64,000 nucleotides of DNA, taken from positions 310,001 to 374,000 of the forward strand of contig NZ_PYJQ01000005.1 of NCBI RefSeq assembly GCF_003024605.1, read 5' to 3'. This document shows positions 52,708 through 62,735 of the stretch, piece by piece. The stretch's first letter is position 1, and the number at the start of each line of letters is the position of its first letter. This DNA comes from Rhizobium sp. JAB6 (GTDB lineage: Bacteria > Pseudomonadota > Alphaproteobacteria > Rhizobiales > Rhizobiaceae). A program made the translations under genes and the position numbers. The notes beneath the pieces are model-generated. The model saw nothing but the letters and a program-made list of their open reading frames with translations. It was not told the origin of the DNA and ran no database searches.

Positions 52708-53559
52708 ATGGAAAATGCAGTTCGTCAGAATCTCGTGTCCCGGCGTTATACGAAGAACAAGCTGATGATGGCCCTGTCCTTCCTCGCGGCCATTCTCGGC
52801 ATATTCTTCCTCAGTGTGATCCTTGCAAGCCTGGTTTATCGCGGCGTATCGGCGCTCAGCCTCGACGTGTTCACCATGTCGATCCCAGCCCAGGGCTCGC
52901 GCGGCGGTCTGATCAACGCGATCTACGGCACGGTGCTGGTCACCGGCTGCGCCATCCTGATCGCAGCGCCGATCGGCATACTCGCCGGGACCTACCTGGT
53001 GGAATATGCCAACGGCACCAAGCTTGCCGAGGCTGCCAAATTCATCAACGACATCCTGCTGTCCGCACCTTCGATCATCGTCGGCGTGTTCGTTTACGGC
53101 GCCGTGGTCGTGCCGATGCACGGCAACTCCGCCATTGCCGGCATCCTTGCACTCGCGCTGATCGCTCTCCCGGTCGTCAACCGCACGACGCAGGATATGC
53201 TGTTGCTGGTGCCGAATGCGCTTCGCGAGGCGACTGCCGCGCTCGGGGCGCCGCGCTGGAAGTCCATGATGATGGTGATCTACCGTTCCGCCTGGACCGG
53301 CATTCTTACCGGCATCCTGCTGGCCATCGCCCGCATCAGCGGCGAAACCGCACCGCTTCTCTTCACTGCCGGCTACAGCAAATTCATGAATACGGGCCTG
53401 ACCGGTCCGATCGCCACGCTGCCGGTTGCCATCAACACGCTTGCCGCCGATCCCGGCGAGGATCTGAAACAGCTGGCCTGGGCCGGCGCGCTGATCATCA
53501 CCGTTGCCATCCTTGCCCTGAACATCCTTGCCCGTGTCTTGAGTGGGCGTCGCCAATGA
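52708..53559 (+). CDS. pstA: Phosphate ABC transporter permease PstA
   Basis: Partner permease of PstC, 283 residues with six helices. The coupling-loop region contains [20 protein letters not shown] and [20 protein letters not shown], both typical of PstA. RBS GAGGAAA precedes the ATG. Its stop overlaps the first possible pstB start by 4 bp (ATGA, 53556-53559). Confidence 0.95.
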   Translation: MENAVRQNLVSRRYTKNKLMMALSFLAAILGIFFLSVILASLVYRGVSALSLDVFTMSIPAQGSRGGLINAIYGTVLVTGCAILIAAPIGILAGTYLVEYANGTKLAEAAKFINDILLSAPSIIVGVFVYGAVVVPMHGNSAIAGILALALIALPVVNRTTQDMLLLVPNALREATAALGAPRWKSMMMVIYRSAWTGILTGILLAIARISGETAPLLFTAGYSKFMNTGLTGPIATLPVAINTLAADPGEDLKQLAWAGALIITVAILALNILARVLSGRRQ

Positions 53560-54425
53560 CGCAGCCGCCGAACGATAGGAATAAGACCATGAACATGAGC
53601 GACAGCAATTTCCAGAGCGTCAACGCACAGCAGGGGAAGGACGCCGCTTCCCATTCGGATCTCGGTGCGCTCGCGAAGCTCGAGGTGAAGAATCTCGATT
53701 TTACCTACCAGAACGGCCATCGCGTTCTGAAGAGTGTGAATATGAATATCCGCAAGAATGCGGTCACCGCTTTCATCGGCCCCTCGGGTTGCGGCAAGTC
53801 GACGCTGCTGCGCACTTTCAACCGCATGTATGATCTTTATCCGGGCCAGACGGTCGCGGGTGAGATCCTGCTTGATGGCCGCAATATTCTCACCAAGGAC
53901 GTCGATCTGAACGATCTGCGCGCCAAGGTCGGCATGGTGTTCCAGAAGCCGACACCATTCCCGATGTCGATTTACGAGAACGTCGCTTTCGGCATCCGCC
54001 TTTATGAGAAGGTCTCCAAGTCGGAAATGGACGCACGCGTCGAAGCGGCGCTGACGGAAACGGCACTGTGGAGCGAAGTCAAGGACAAGCTGCACCAGAG
54101 CGGACTTGGCCTTTCCGGCGGCCAGCAGCAGCGCCTCTGCATCGCTCGCGCCATCGCCATTCGTCCCGAAGTCCTGCTGCTCGACGAGCCGACCTCGGCT
54201 CTGGACCCGATCTCGACCGCCAAGGTCGAGGAACTCGTGTCGCAGCTGAAGGGCGATTTCACGATCGTTATCGTCACGCACAACATGCAGCAGGCAAGCC
54301 GTATCTCCGACAGCACCGCTTTCATGTATCTCGGCGAGCTGATCGAATATGGCGCGACCGAACAGATCTTCCAGGCGCCCAAGGTCAAGCGTACGGAAGA
54401 CTATATCACCGGTCGTTACGGCTGA
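53556..54425 (+). CDS. pstB: Phosphate ABC transporter ATP-binding protein PstB
   Basis: ATPase energising PstCA. The 289-residue protein shows Walker [12 protein letters not shown], signature [14 protein letters not shown], Walker [15 protein letters not shown] and the H-loop [10 protein letters not shown]. The start is ambiguous: ATG 53556 overlaps pstA, whereas ATG 53589 has AGGA at 53577-53580 and may be the real one. It ends the operon; neither phoU nor phoB follows, and a terminator is at 54456-54481. Confidence 0.96.
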   Translation: MTQPPNDRNKTMNMSDSNFQSVNAQQGKDAASHSDLGALAKLEVKNLDFTYQNGHRVLKSVNMNIRKNAVTAFIGPSGCGKSTLLRTFNRMYDLYPGQTVAGEILLDGRNILTKDVDLNDLRAKVGMVFQKPTPFPMSIYENVAFGIRLYEKVSKSEMDARVEAALTETALWSEVKDKLHQSGLGLSGGQQQRLCIARAIAIRPEVLLLDEPTSALDPISTAKVEELVSQLKGDFTIVIVTHNMQQASRISDSTAFMYLGELIEYGATEQIFQAPKVKRTEDYITGRYG

Positions 54426-54455
54426 TATGGCCGAACCTTGCCGGACGTTTGCAAT

Positions 54456-54481
54456 GGCGCGCCCTTGAAGCGCGCCTTTTG
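54456..54481 (+). terminator. Terminator of the pst operon
   Basis: GGCGCGC / GCGCGCC stem with a 7-nt loop followed by TTTT, 31 bp after pstB. Confidence 0.8.
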
Positions 54482-54558
54482 CATTTCAGGATAGCTGCCC
54501 TGTCCGGCGGTCGCGCAACTTGGTCAGTCCAAGATCTATGGATGTGTGGTCGAGCCGG

Positions 54559-55812
54559 TCACATCCGCGCAAGCGTGCCCATGCGCCGCAAGGCGTGGAT
54601 CTGGTCGTCGAGGGTCGGCACCAGTTCGCCTTCGTCCGCCGCAGATGCGGTGTCGGGCTCCCTGGCAGTCTCGGCTTCGTTGAAGAGGATAGTGCAGTTG
54701 CGGCCCGCGCGTTTGGCGGCGTAAAGCGCACGGTCTGCGAAAGAGACCAGGCGATCCCAGCTGACGGTGTCGTGCGGCATGATCGAAACGCCGATGCTGA
54801 CGGTTGCCGGCACCAGCGTGCGGCCGGCAAGCAGCGGCATGCGGCAGAAATCGGCGCGTATGGTTTCCGCCAACGCTTCCGCCTGGGATTGATCGTCTAT
54901 CGGAAGGAAGGCGACGAATTCTTCACCGCCCATTCTGCCGAATGCGCCGTTGCGCGGCACGAACTGGCGGGCGATACGGGCAAATTCGACCAGCACCGCA
55001 TCGCCTACCTGATGCCCGTGGCGGTCGTTGATCTTCTTGAAGTGGTCGAGATCGAACAGCAGGGCGGCAAGCTTTTGCGGCTGTTGCTGTCCTTTGCCGA
55101 CGAGAATTTCGTAACTTTCCTGAAGCCCGCGCCGGTTCAGAACTCCCGTCAAAGTATCGGTGATGGAAATCGCCCGCCAGCGGCGCTCGGCGCGTTCCAT
55201 GAGAAGCTTGCCGTTGAGAACGATGGCGATAATGACGAGCAGCCCGTAGCCGAGCGCCATATAGCCACGATAGATCATTGCCTCTTCCAGTGAAGGGGCC
55301 GCAAATACCATCCAGAGAGCCGAGCCGAAACAGAAGCAGGCAAGCGCCACGAAAACGATGCCGAGCTGGCCGCGTGCCGGCTCCTGTCGGCCGTCGCCCG
55401 GATGCACGGCGAAGGCGAGCAGGGTCGCGCCGACTGCGCCGGCAAGATCATAGACGATGACGCGATTGGCGAAGTTGCCCGTCACCCAGGGAAGGCTGGC
55501 GCCGATGAGCCAGATGGCGGGTGGCAGGAATGCGGACCATTCCAGCCTGCGCCGGTCCATGACGCGAAAACCAGTAATCCAGGCGCTTTCGCCGAGCAGG
55601 GCCACGGCATTGCCGATCTGGATCGACCATATATCGGGGATGATGCTTCGCGCTGCCACCAAGGCGAATCCCACGGCGCTGACCGTGAAGCCTAGTGCCC
55701 AGATCAAATAGGCCGGGGATTTGCGATCATGCCGCCAGGCGAGAAGGAGAACGGTCGCCAGGGTTATGGCCTCCGAGCACCAGATGGTCAGGCCTGTAGT
55801 CATATTCAGCAC
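54559..55812 (-). CDS. GGDEF-domain diguanylate cyclase with membrane sensor region
   Basis: A 417-residue protein with an N-terminal membrane region of about seven helices (residues 10-215, MASE-like) and a C-terminal GGDEF domain (about 235-400). The active site is GRMGGEEFVAF, competent for making cyclic di-GMP. The inhibitory RxxD site is missing (PRNG at the equivalent position), so product inhibition through an I-site is not expected. The start is GTG 55812 or ATG 55803. A possible 53-codon gene overlaps its start. It converges on pstB. A link to polysaccharide control at 28.9-38.5 kb is possible but unproven. Confidence 0.9.
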   Translation of the reverse strand: MLNMTTGLTIWCSEAITLATVLLLAWRHDRKSPAYLIWALGFTVSAVGFALVAARSIIPDIWSIQIGNAVALLGESAWITGFRVMDRRRLEWSAFLPPAIWLIGASLPWVTGNFANRVIVYDLAGAVGATLLAFAVHPGDGRQEPARGQLGIVFVALACFCFGSALWMVFAAPSLEEAMIYRGYMALGYGLLVIIAIVLNGKLLMERAERRWRAISITDTLTGVLNRRGLQESYEILVGKGQQQPQKLAALLFDLDHFKKINDRHGHQVGDAVLVEFARIARQFVPRNGAFGRMGGEEFVAFLPIDDQSQAEALAETIRADFCRMPLLAGRTLVPATVSIGVSIMPHDTVSWDRLVSFADRALYAAKRAGRNCTILFNEAETAREPDTASAADEGELVPTLDDQIHALRRMGTLARM

Positions 55813-55967
55813 GATCGGACAACTCCGCTAGTTTCGGTCGCCGGCGCAAACTGCGCGACGATTTGCGTGATCGCTCCATCCTTGCCCAATAAGATGGCAA
55901 GTTCCTTAAGTGTCTTGGTAAATTTTGCCTGTGCTGAAGATGTATCTCGGGGCGAACCGGCCTTCAT
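55806..55967 (-). CDS. Possible small protein upstream of the GGDEF gene (53 aa)
   Basis: A 53-codon frame from ATG 55967, preceded by AAGGAAGC, to a TGA at 55806-55808. Its end overlaps the GTG start of the diguanylate cyclase by 7 bp and leaves 2 bp to the alternative ATG, suggesting coupling. The product (KFTKTLKELAILLGKDGAIT in the middle) is soluble and partly helical. No family is recognised. It may be a real small partner or only a leader frame. Confidence 0.35.
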   Translation of the reverse strand: MKAGSPRDTSSAQAKFTKTLKELAILLGKDGAITQIVAQFAPATETSGVVRSC

Positions 55968-56083
55968 GCTTCCTTCACCTTGTGATGGGGAAATATGGTG
56001 GGTAGCAGATTGCGTGTCGCTGCAGCGCCTTGGCATTCGGCGAGGCGCGGGTAGAAATGCTTTGTGAACGCTTCCTGGGGCAT

Positions 56084-56133
56084 TAGAGCATGTCGCGCCA
56101 AAGTGTGCAGCGGTTTTGCGACGACGACATGCG
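56084..56133. repeat. Dispersed rhizobial-type palindromic repeat
   Basis: GCATGTCG and CGACATGC arms with inner GCG/CGC pairing enclose a spacer containing AAAGTGTGCAGCGGTTTT. I recall this spacer as a very common Rhizobium intergenic repeat. It lies between the GGDEF gene and clpP; only one clear copy is in this window. Confidence 0.6.
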
Positions 56134-56199
56134 CACCTAGTGCTTTTTGACGTTATGCTTTCGGGCGTCTTGAAGTGCAGGGCAGGGACACTCTATGTA

Positions 56200-56246
56200 G
56201 GAGTAAAGGATTTTTACTCCGATTCCCGGCGTTTCCGTCGCCGGGA
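56200..56246 (+). promoter_or_regulatory. Twin hairpins in the clpP leader
   Basis: GGAGTAAA/TTTACTCC (56200-56220) and TCCCGGCG/CGCCGGGA (56224-56246) form two adjacent stems ending 21 bp before the clpP ATG. They may affect translation or mRNA stability. Confidence 0.5.
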
Positions 56247-56267
56247 CAAGTTTGATAAAGGACGCAC

Positions 56268-56900
56268 ATGAGAAATCCAGTCGATACAGCTATGGCTCTG
56301 GTGCCGATGGTTGTGGAGCAGACCAACCGCGGGGAACGGTCTTACGACATTTATTCCCGCCTGCTGAAGGAACGCATCATTTTCCTGACCGGACCGGTCG
56401 AAGACCATATGGCGACGCTGGTGTGCGCACAGCTCCTCTTCCTTGAGGCCGAAAACCCGAAGAAAGAAATCGCGCTCTATATCAATTCGCCGGGCGGCGT
56501 CGTCACCGCCGGCATGGCGATCTACGATACGATGCAGTTCATCAAGCCGGCCGTTTCGACGCTCTGCATCGGCCAGGCCGCATCCATGGGGTCGCTGCTT
56601 TTGGCTGCGGGCGATAAGGACATGCGTTTCGCCACGCCGAATTCCCGCATCATGGTTCACCAGCCGTCGGGTGGTTTCCAGGGCCAGGCTTCGGACATCG
56701 AGCGCCACGCGCGCGACATTATTAAGATGAAGCGCCGTCTCAACGAAGTTTACGTCAAGCATTGCGGCCGGACCTATGAAGAGGTCGAGCAGACGCTCGA
56801 TCGCGACCATTTCATGTCCTCCGACGAGGCGAAGGAATGGGGGCTGATCGACAAGGTGCTGACGTCGCGTACTGAAATAGAAGGTGAAACCGCCTCGTAA
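56268..56900 (+). CDS. clpP: ATP-dependent Clp protease proteolytic subunit
   Basis: The barrel-forming serine peptidase of the Clp system. It has 210 residues with the complete triad: Ser106 ([14 protein letters not shown]), His131 ([12 protein letters not shown]) and Asp180 (TLDRDHFMS). Rhizobia carry several ClpP paralogues; the position next to clpX marks this as the main one. AAAGGA precedes the ATG. clpX begins about 300 bp downstream, and no obvious terminator separates them. A structured leader lies upstream. Confidence 0.97.
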   Translation: MRNPVDTAMALVPMVVEQTNRGERSYDIYSRLLKERIIFLTGPVEDHMATLVCAQLLFLEAENPKKEIALYINSPGGVVTAGMAIYDTMQFIKPAVSTLCIGQAASMGSLLLAAGDKDMRFATPNSRIMVHQPSGGFQGQASDIERHARDIIKMKRRLNEVYVKHCGRTYEEVEQTLDRDHFMSSDEAKEWGLIDKVLTSRTEIEGETAS

Positions 56901-57197
56901 TTATCCACCAGGCGGTGACTTCTGCGCCACAGTTCTATCCCATTTGTGATCGAATAGGGGTTTAATGTGGAACGGAACGCGGTAATAGTAAGCATTAATG
57001 CTATGTAGCGTTTTATGACATAGCATTCGGCATTCGAAGGGGGATTCGTTGCCACGCAGTTCCGGTTTGGTTGCCTGGCCTGCGTTCAGTACCCTGAAGG
57101 GCGCCGCGATCTGCAAACGAGGGGCAGGTCCGGCGGGCGCATAGAGTGGACCGCGATTTCAAGTTGGAAATTTGCGGCGTGCTGGAAGGAAAGTGAT

Positions 57198-58475
57198 ATG
57201 AGCAAAGTCAGCGGCAGCAACGGCGGCGACTCAAAGAACACGCTTTATTGTTCGTTCTGCGGTAAGAGCCAGCATGAAGTCCGGAAGTTGATTGCCGGAC
57301 CGACCGTATTCATCTGCGACGAGTGCGTCGAGCTATGCATGGACATTATCCGCGAGGAAAACAAATCCTCGATGGTGAAGTCTCGTGACGGTGTTCCGAC
57401 CCCGCAGGACATCATCAAGGTTCTTGACGAATACGTCATCGGCCAGCGGCAGGCGAAGAAGATCCTCTCCGTGGCCGTTCACAACCATTACAAGCGGCTC
57501 GCTCACGCATCGAAGAACGGCGACGTCGAGCTGGCGAAGTCGAACATCATGCTCGTCGGCCCGACCGGCTGCGGCAAGACCTATCTTGCCCAGACGCTCG
57601 CCCGCATCATCGACGTTCCCTTCACCATGGCCGACGCGACGACGCTGACGGAAGCAGGCTATGTCGGCGAAGACGTCGAAAACATCATCCTCAAGCTGCT
57701 GCAGGCGGCCGACTACAATGTCGAGCGCGCACAGCGCGGCATCGTCTACATCGACGAAGTCGATAAGATTTCCCGCAAGTCGGACAATCCATCGATCACG
57801 CGCGACGTCTCGGGCGAGGGCGTGCAGCAGGCGCTTCTGAAGATCATGGAAGGCACCGTGGCTTCGGTTCCCCCGCAGGGCGGCCGCAAGCATCCGCAGC
57901 AGGAATTCCTGCAGGTGGACACGACCAACATCCTCTTTATCTGCGGCGGCGCTTTCGCAGGCCTCGACAAGATCATCTCCGCCCGCGGCGAGAAGACCTC
58001 CATCGGCTTCGGCGCCACCGTCAAGGCCCCGGATGATCGCCGCGTCGGCGAAGTACTGCGCGAACTCGAGCCGGAAGATCTGGTGAAGTTCGGCCTCATC
58101 CCGGAATTCATCGGCCGTCTGCCCGTTCTGGCGACGCTGGAAGACCTCGATGAAGACGCACTGATCCAGATCCTGTCCGAGCCGAAGAATGCGCTGGTGA
58201 AGCAGTATCAGCGCCTGTTCGAGATGGAAGACGTCGAGCTGACCTTCCACGAGGATGCCCTGCGGGAAATCGCCCGCAAGGCGATCGTCCGCAAGACGGG
58301 CGCCCGCGGGCTGCGCTCCATCATGGAGAAGATCCTCCTCGACACCATGTTCGAGCTGCCGGCGCTGGAAGGCGTTCGCGAAGTGGTCATCTCCGAGGAA
58401 GTGGTTCGCGGCTCCGCCCGCCCGCTCTACATCTATGCCGACCGGCAGGAGGAGAAGGCCAACGCCACGGCCTGA
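57198..58475 (+). CDS. clpX: ATP-dependent protease ATP-binding subunit ClpX
   Basis: AAA+ unfoldase that delivers substrates to ClpP. The 425-residue protein has the N-terminal zinc-binding domain (Cys18, Cys21, Cys40, Cys43 in [10 protein letters not shown] ... [11 protein letters not shown]), Walker [11 protein letters not shown] (Lys127), Walker [12 protein letters not shown] and the pore loop GYVGED. The C-terminal sensor-2 [17 protein letters not shown] is intact. In Caulobacter and rhizobia ClpXP degrades cell-cycle regulators. A strong terminator lies at 58498-58526, so lon is transcribed separately. Confidence 0.98.
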   Translation: MSKVSGSNGGDSKNTLYCSFCGKSQHEVRKLIAGPTVFICDECVELCMDIIREENKSSMVKSRDGVPTPQDIIKVLDEYVIGQRQAKKILSVAVHNHYKRLAHASKNGDVELAKSNIMLVGPTGCGKTYLAQTLARIIDVPFTMADATTLTEAGYVGEDVENIILKLLQAADYNVERAQRGIVYIDEVDKISRKSDNPSITRDVSGEGVQQALLKIMEGTVASVPPQGGRKHPQQEFLQVDTTNILFICGGAFAGLDKIISARGEKTSIGFGATVKAPDDRRVGEVLRELEPEDLVKFGLIPEFIGRLPVLATLEDLDEDALIQILSEPKNALVKQYQRLFEMEDVELTFHEDALREIARKAIVRKTGARGLRSIMEKILLDTMFELPALEGVREVVISEEVVRGSARPLYIYADRQEEKANATA

Positions 58476-58497
58476 TCCACCATCCGTGATCACGAAT

Positions 58498-58526
58498 AAG
58501 GGGCTCGTCATCGACGGGCCCCTTTC
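58498..58526 (+). terminator. Terminator of clpX
   Basis: A 12-bp stem (AAGGGGCTCGTC / GACGGGCCCCTT, one wobble) with a 3-nt loop followed by TCTG, 22 bp after the clpX stop. Confidence 0.85.
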
Positions 58527-58895
58527 TGTTTGAAAAGTCGTACGGTTTGCTGATAAAGTCTTGGATAAGCTTATGGGAATGCCGTCGAAACCGGTTGTGA
58601 AGAGCCCCTGCTGCAGCCATGATGGCATGATTCTGGAGCACAAGGCGGTCAGGGCGCAGGCCCGACGTTTTTTCTTCGGATATTAGCGTCGCCGGCAGTG
58701 TTCGAGTTGCCGGGCTTTGGTGTTTTGTTGTTGCGTTCCTCCTTGCGGATATGCGGGATCGTTGCCTCGTGGCGGGCGTTTCCTGTGACTTGAAATAGGC
58801 AGTGCGAAGCTCCACTTGTTTACCAAGTGAGAGAGCCGGCTAACTCCCCCAAGCCGGCAGAGAGCCCGGGAACGGGACGACGGAAAGGAAATGAC
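58527..58895 (+). promoter_or_regulatory. 369-bp lon upstream region with structured leader
   Basis: No gene. Two hairpins precede the lon ribosome site: CACTTG/CAAGTG (58813-58829) and GCCGGC/GCCGGC (58835-58858). CTTGAAA at about 58789 resembles a heat-shock sigma-32 -35 element, but no good -10 was found at the right distance. Confidence 0.45.
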
Positions 58896-61316
58896 ATGAG
58901 TAAGAAAACGTCTGCGGCACACGACAGCATTGCCTATCCGGTATTGCCGTTGCGCGACATCGTGGTCTTCCCCCACATGATCGTGCCTCTGTTCGTCGGA
59001 CGGGAGAAATCCATTCGCGCGCTGGAAGAGGTGATGGGTTCGGACAAGCAGATCATGCTCGTCACGCAGATCAATGCCAGCGATGATGATCCCGCGCCGG
59101 ACGCCATCCATAAGGTCGGTACCGTTGCCAATGTCCTGCAGCTGCTGAAACTGCCCGACGGCACCGTCAAGGTGCTGGTGGAAGGCCGTGCGCGCGCAGA
59201 AATCGATGAATATACCGGCCGTGAAGACTTCTACGAAGCCCTTGGCCATGTCCTGCATGAGCCGGAAGAAGATCAGGTCGAGCTCGAAGCTTTGAGCCGC
59301 TCCGTCGTTTCCGAGTTCGAGAGCTATGTGAAGCTCAACAAGAAGATTTCGCCGGAAGTGGTCGGCGCCGCCAGCCAGATCGACGATTATTCGAAGCTGG
59401 CCGACACTGTCGCATCGCATCTCTCGATCAAGATCACCGAAAAGCAGGAAATGCTGGAGACCACCAGCGTCAAGGCTCGCCTGGAAAAGGCGCTCGGCTT
59501 CATGGAAGGCGAGATTTCGGTCCTGCAGGTTGAGAAGCGCATCCGCTCGCGCGTCAAGCGTCAGATGGAGAAGACGCAGCGCGAATACTATCTGAACGAA
59601 CAGATGAAGGCGATCCAGAAGGAGCTTGGCGACGGCGAAGAAGGCCGCGACGAGATGGCCGAACTGGAAGAGCGCATCTCCAAGACCAAGCTGTCGAAGG
59701 AAGCCAAGGAAAAGGCCGATGCCGAGCTGAAGAAGCTGCGGCAGATGAGCCCGATGTCGGCTGAAGCGACCGTTGTGCGCAACTATCTCGACTGGCTGCT
59801 GGGCATCCCCTGGCACAAGAAGTCGAAGATCAAGACCGATCTGAACAATGCCGAGAAGATCCTCGAAGCCGATCATTTCGGCCTGGATAAGGTCAAGGAG
59901 CGCATCGTCGAATATCTGGCCGTGCAGGCTCGCGCGACGAAGATCAAAGGCCCGATCCTGTGCCTCGTCGGCCCTCCGGGCGTCGGAAAGACCTCGCTCG
60001 CCCAGTCGATCGCCAAGGCGACCGGCCGTGAATATGTCCGCATGGCGCTTGGTGGCGTTCGTGACGAAGCCGAAATCCGCGGTCACCGCCGCACCTATAT
60101 CGGCTCGATGCCCGGCAAGGTCATCCAGTCGATGAAGAAGGCGAAGAAGTCCAACCCGCTCTTCCTGCTCGACGAAATCGACAAGCTCGGCCAGGACTAT
60201 CGCGGCGATCCGTCTTCGGCCCTGCTTGAGGTGCTGGACCCGGCGCAGAACTCGACCTTCATGGACCACTACCTGGAAGTCGAATACGACCTGTCGGATG
60301 TGATGTTCATCACGACGGCGAATACGCTGAATATCCCGGCGCCCCTGATGGATCGCATGGAGATCATCCGTATCGCCGGCTACACCGAAGACGAAAAGCG
60401 CGAAATCGCCAAGCGGCACCTGCTGCCGAAGGCCATCAAGGAACATGCGTTGCAGCCGAATGAATTCTCGGTCACCGACGGCGCCCTGATGGTCATCATT
60501 CAGCAGTACACCCGCGAAGCCGGCGTTCGTAACTTCGAGCGCGAATTGATGAAGCTCGCCCGCAAGGCGGTCACCGAGATCATCAAGGGCAAGGTGAAGT
60601 CGGTCGCCGTCACGGCAGAGAACGTCCCGGACTATCTCGGCGTGCCGCGCTTCCGCCATGGCGAAGCCGAACGCGACGATCAGGTCGGTGTCGTCACCGG
60701 TCTCGCCTGGACCGAAGTCGGCGGCGAGCTGCTGACGATCGAAGGCGTGATGATGCCGGGCAAGGGCCGCATGACGGTTACTGGCAACCTGAAGGAAGTC
60801 ATGAAGGAATCGATCTCGGCGGCGGCTTCTTATGTCCGCTCGCGCGCTGTCGATTTCGGCATCGAACCGCCCCGCTTCGACAAGAGCGACATCCACGTGC
60901 ATCTGCCGGAAGGCGCGACGCCGAAGGATGGTCCGTCGGCCGGTGTCGCCATGGCAACCGCGATCGTCTCGATCATGACCGGCATCCCGGTTTCAAAGGA
61001 TGTCGCCATGACCGGTGAAATCACGCTGCGCGGCCGTGTTCTGCCGATCGGCGGCCTGAAGGAAAAGCTGCTCGCAGCCCTGCGTGGCGGTATCAAGAAG
61101 GTGCTGATCCCGGAAGAGAACGCCAAGGATCTGGCGGAGATTCCAGACAACGTGAAGAACAGCATGGAAATCATCCCCGTGTCGCGCATGGGCGAGGTGA
61201 TCAAGCACGCGCTTGTTCGCCGTCCCGAGCCGATCGAGTGGGATGGCACGGTGGAAACGCCTGTGATCGCAACAGTCGAAGGCGTGGACGAAGTGGGTTC
61301 CGCCATCGCTCACTAA
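58896..61316 (+). CDS. lon: ATP-dependent Lon protease
   Basis: A cytoplasmic AAA+ serine protease for misfolded and regulatory proteins. It has 806 residues: LAN substrate domain ([20 protein letters not shown]), central coiled coil, ATPase (Walker [16 protein letters not shown]), and protease domain with Ser681 in [11 protein letters not shown] and Lys724 in [13 protein letters not shown] 58896 follows GGAAAGGAA; a frame opening at 58827 includes the second leader hairpin and was rejected. A terminator follows at 61357-61387, then hupB: the clpP-clpX-lon-hupB order is conserved in proteobacteria. Confidence 0.98.
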   Translation: MSKKTSAAHDSIAYPVLPLRDIVVFPHMIVPLFVGREKSIRALEEVMGSDKQIMLVTQINASDDDPAPDAIHKVGTVANVLQLLKLPDGTVKVLVEGRARAEIDEYTGREDFYEALGHVLHEPEEDQVELEALSRSVVSEFESYVKLNKKISPEVVGAASQIDDYSKLADTVASHLSIKITEKQEMLETTSVKARLEKALGFMEGEISVLQVEKRIRSRVKRQMEKTQREYYLNEQMKAIQKELGDGEEGRDEMAELEERISKTKLSKEAKEKADAELKKLRQMSPMSAEATVVRNYLDWLLGIPWHKKSKIKTDLNNAEKILEADHFGLDKVKERIVEYLAVQARATKIKGPILCLVGPPGVGKTSLAQSIAKATGREYVRMALGGVRDEAEIRGHRRTYIGSMPGKVIQSMKKAKKSNPLFLLDEIDKLGQDYRGDPSSALLEVLDPAQNSTFMDHYLEVEYDLSDVMFITTANTLNIPAPLMDRMEIIRIAGYTEDEKREIAKRHLLPKAIKEHALQPNEFSVTDGALMVIIQQYTREAGVRNFERELMKLARKAVTEIIKGKVKSVAVTAENVPDYLGVPRFRHGEAERDDQVGVVTGLAWTEVGGELLTIEGVMMPGKGRMTVTGNLKEVMKESISAAASYVRSRAVDFGIEPPRFDKSDIHVHLPEGATPKDGPSAGVAMATAIVSIMTGIPVSKDVAMTGEITLRGRVLPIGGLKEKLLAALRGGIKKVLIPEENAKDLAEIPDNVKNSMEIIPVSRMGEVIKHALVRRPEPIEWDGTVETPVIATVEGVDEVGSAIAH

Positions 61317-61356
61317 GCCCTTTGCCTCAATTCTGTCGAATTGACATAGATGGACG

Positions 61357-61387
61357 AAAAGACCGGCATTTTTGCCGGTCTTTTTTT
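61357..61387 (+). terminator. Terminator of lon
   Basis: AAAAGACCGGCA / TGCCGGTCTTTT stem with loop TTTT and a T-run, 40 bp after lon. Confidence 0.9.
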
Positions 61388-61440
61388 GTGAAAAGCGTAT
61401 GCCAACGCTTGCTTTTCCTTGTTTTGCAGGGCTTTTGGGG

Positions 61441-61468
61441 TTGCGGCGGGTAAGAGCATTGCTATTTT
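61441..61468 (+). promoter_or_regulatory. Possible promoter of hupB
   Basis: TTGCGG, 16 bp, TATTTT, 51 bp before the hupB start and downstream of the lon terminator. The match is moderate. Confidence 0.4.
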
Positions 61469-61518
61469 GCGCCCCGCTTACTGATAAGTCGTTTCATACC
61501 AGAGAAAGGGGTGGAAAC

Positions 61519-61794
61519 ATGAACAAGAATGAGCTCGTGTCCGCAGTGGCCGAGAAGGCCGGTATCACGAAGGCTGACGCTGCTTCCGCTGTCGACGCTG
61601 TTTTCGATACTGTCCAGGCCGAACTGAAGAAGGGCGGCGACATTCGCCTTGCTGGTTTCGGCAGCTTCACCGTTTCCCACCGTGCAGCCACCAAGGGCCG
61701 TAACCCGTCCACCGGCGCCGAGGTCGATATTCCTGCCCGTAACGTCCCGAAGTTCACGCCCGGCAAGGGCCTGAAGGACTCGGTCAACAGCTAA
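61519..61794 (+). CDS. hupB: DNA-binding protein HU
   Basis: A 91-residue nucleoid protein of the HU family. Diagnostic segments are MNKNELVSAVAEKAGITKAD, DIRLAGFGSFTVSHRAATKG and the minor-groove arm RNPSTGAEVDIPARNVPKFT. The start at 61519 follows AAAGGGGTGG; the frame is open from 61372 but without similarity. It is the usual neighbour of lon and has its own terminator (61842-61867). Expression is expected to be high. Confidence 0.97.
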   Translation: MNKNELVSAVAEKAGITKADAASAVDAVFDTVQAELKKGGDIRLAGFGSFTVSHRAATKGRNPSTGAEVDIPARNVPKFTPGKGLKDSVNS

Positions 61795-62100
61795 TTCGTT
61801 TTCACCCGCTGCGAGGCTTTGCCTTGCGGGTGGACAGGATTGGGCCCGCTTTTGCGGGCCCTTTTTTATGGTCTCATACGGCAAGTGTCACCGTTGCCGC
61901 TTTCAAAAGCATGTCGCGGCAACCGCGCCGTTTCCCCTCCGGAATGCGTTGGGAAACAGGATGAGCGCGCGGTACAGCGATTCGAGGAAAAGCGGAAATG
62001 CTCTGGCCCAAAGCAGCAAAGCTCAATGGGCTTATGCCTCCGTCCTATCATGCATTCCCAACGCTATCCGTGCCGATCGGGTCAATTGCCAGACCCGCGT
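61795..62100. other. 306-bp interval between hupB and the TetR gene
   Basis: Contains the hupB terminator, then 233 bp with no recognised gene. A 10-bp inverted pair (GCGTTGGGAA at 61946-61955, TTCCCAACGC at 62055-62064) brackets about 100 bp. Its role is unknown. Confidence 0.5.
61842..61867 (+). terminator. Terminator of hupB
   Basis: GGGCCCGC / GCGGGCCC stem with a short T-rich loop followed by TTTTTT, 47 bp after hupB. Confidence 0.9.
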
Positions 62101-62679
62101 TCAGAGCTGACCCGACACCATCCGCATGATGAGCGTGATGCGTTGAGCCCGGAAGGCCGGTCTTATTCTGCCGTGACGTTCAAGCTCTGCCAGACCGTGA
62201 AGCGCTGCCCAGAAAGTTTCGGTTGCGGTATCCACATCCTGGGCGAACGGCGCAATCACCGTCGCCATGGCTCCGAAACCATCGCGAAGTTGGGGTGGCG
62301 TATCGGATCTGGCGAAGCGGAGGCCAGTCGGCAGGACGAACATCGCCTCGTACATTGCAGGGCGGGCGAAAGCAAAATCGAGATAGGCGGTTGCGACATC
62401 CTCCACTCGCTCCTTTGCCGTGGACGACGGCCCGATCGCGGCACGCAGTATCACAGCCAATTCGCCGAAGCCTTCGAGCGCCACCGCGCCGACGATCTGA
62501 TCGCGATTTTCAAAATGCGAATAGAGAACTGGCTGACTGTATTCTATCTCCTCGGCGAGGCGCCGGATCGTGACGGAAGCCCAGCCGTCACGTTCCGCGA
62601 TCGTCCTCGCAGCGACGATGATCCTGCGTTCGCGTTCACTTCGTTCTCGAGTCTTTCGTTCGCTGATACCCACTCCCAT
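62101..62679 (-). CDS. TetR family transcriptional regulator
   Basis: A 192-residue repressor. The N-terminal helix-turn-helix runs from about residue 18 (RRIIVAARTIAERDGWASVT, then IRRLAEEIEYSQPVLYSHFE). The C-terminal ligand domain is of the TetR_C_33-like type (LRFARSDTPPQLRDGFGAMA). It is divergent from the DoxX-like and flavodoxin-like genes. An 11-bp palindrome between the -35 and -10 of that promoter (62745-62755) is its likely operator. The inducer is unknown; the quinone/redox-type targets suggest a reactive organic compound. Confidence 0.9.
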   Translation of the reverse strand: MGVGISERKTRERSERERRIIVAARTIAERDGWASVTIRRLAEEIEYSQPVLYSHFENRDQIVGAVALEGFGELAVILRAAIGPSSTAKERVEDVATAYLDFAFARPAMYEAMFVLPTGLRFARSDTPPQLRDGFGAMATVIAPFAQDVDTATETFWAALHGLAELERHGRIRPAFRAQRITLIMRMVSGQL

Positions 62680-62735
62680 GTCCTCAATCTTCGTGCGCGA
62701 TTTTCCTCATGCGAAACTATCAAAGCGAACATCGA

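Noticed and set aside
58780..58830. Sigma-32 heat-shock promoter for lon
   Set aside because: CTTGAAA fits a -35 element, but no acceptable -10 lies 13-18 bp further, so no promoter was called.
58683..60902. 739-codon minus-strand frame opposite lon
   Set aside because: Antisense to the ATPase and protease core of lon; its composition is that of a reversed GC-rich gene.
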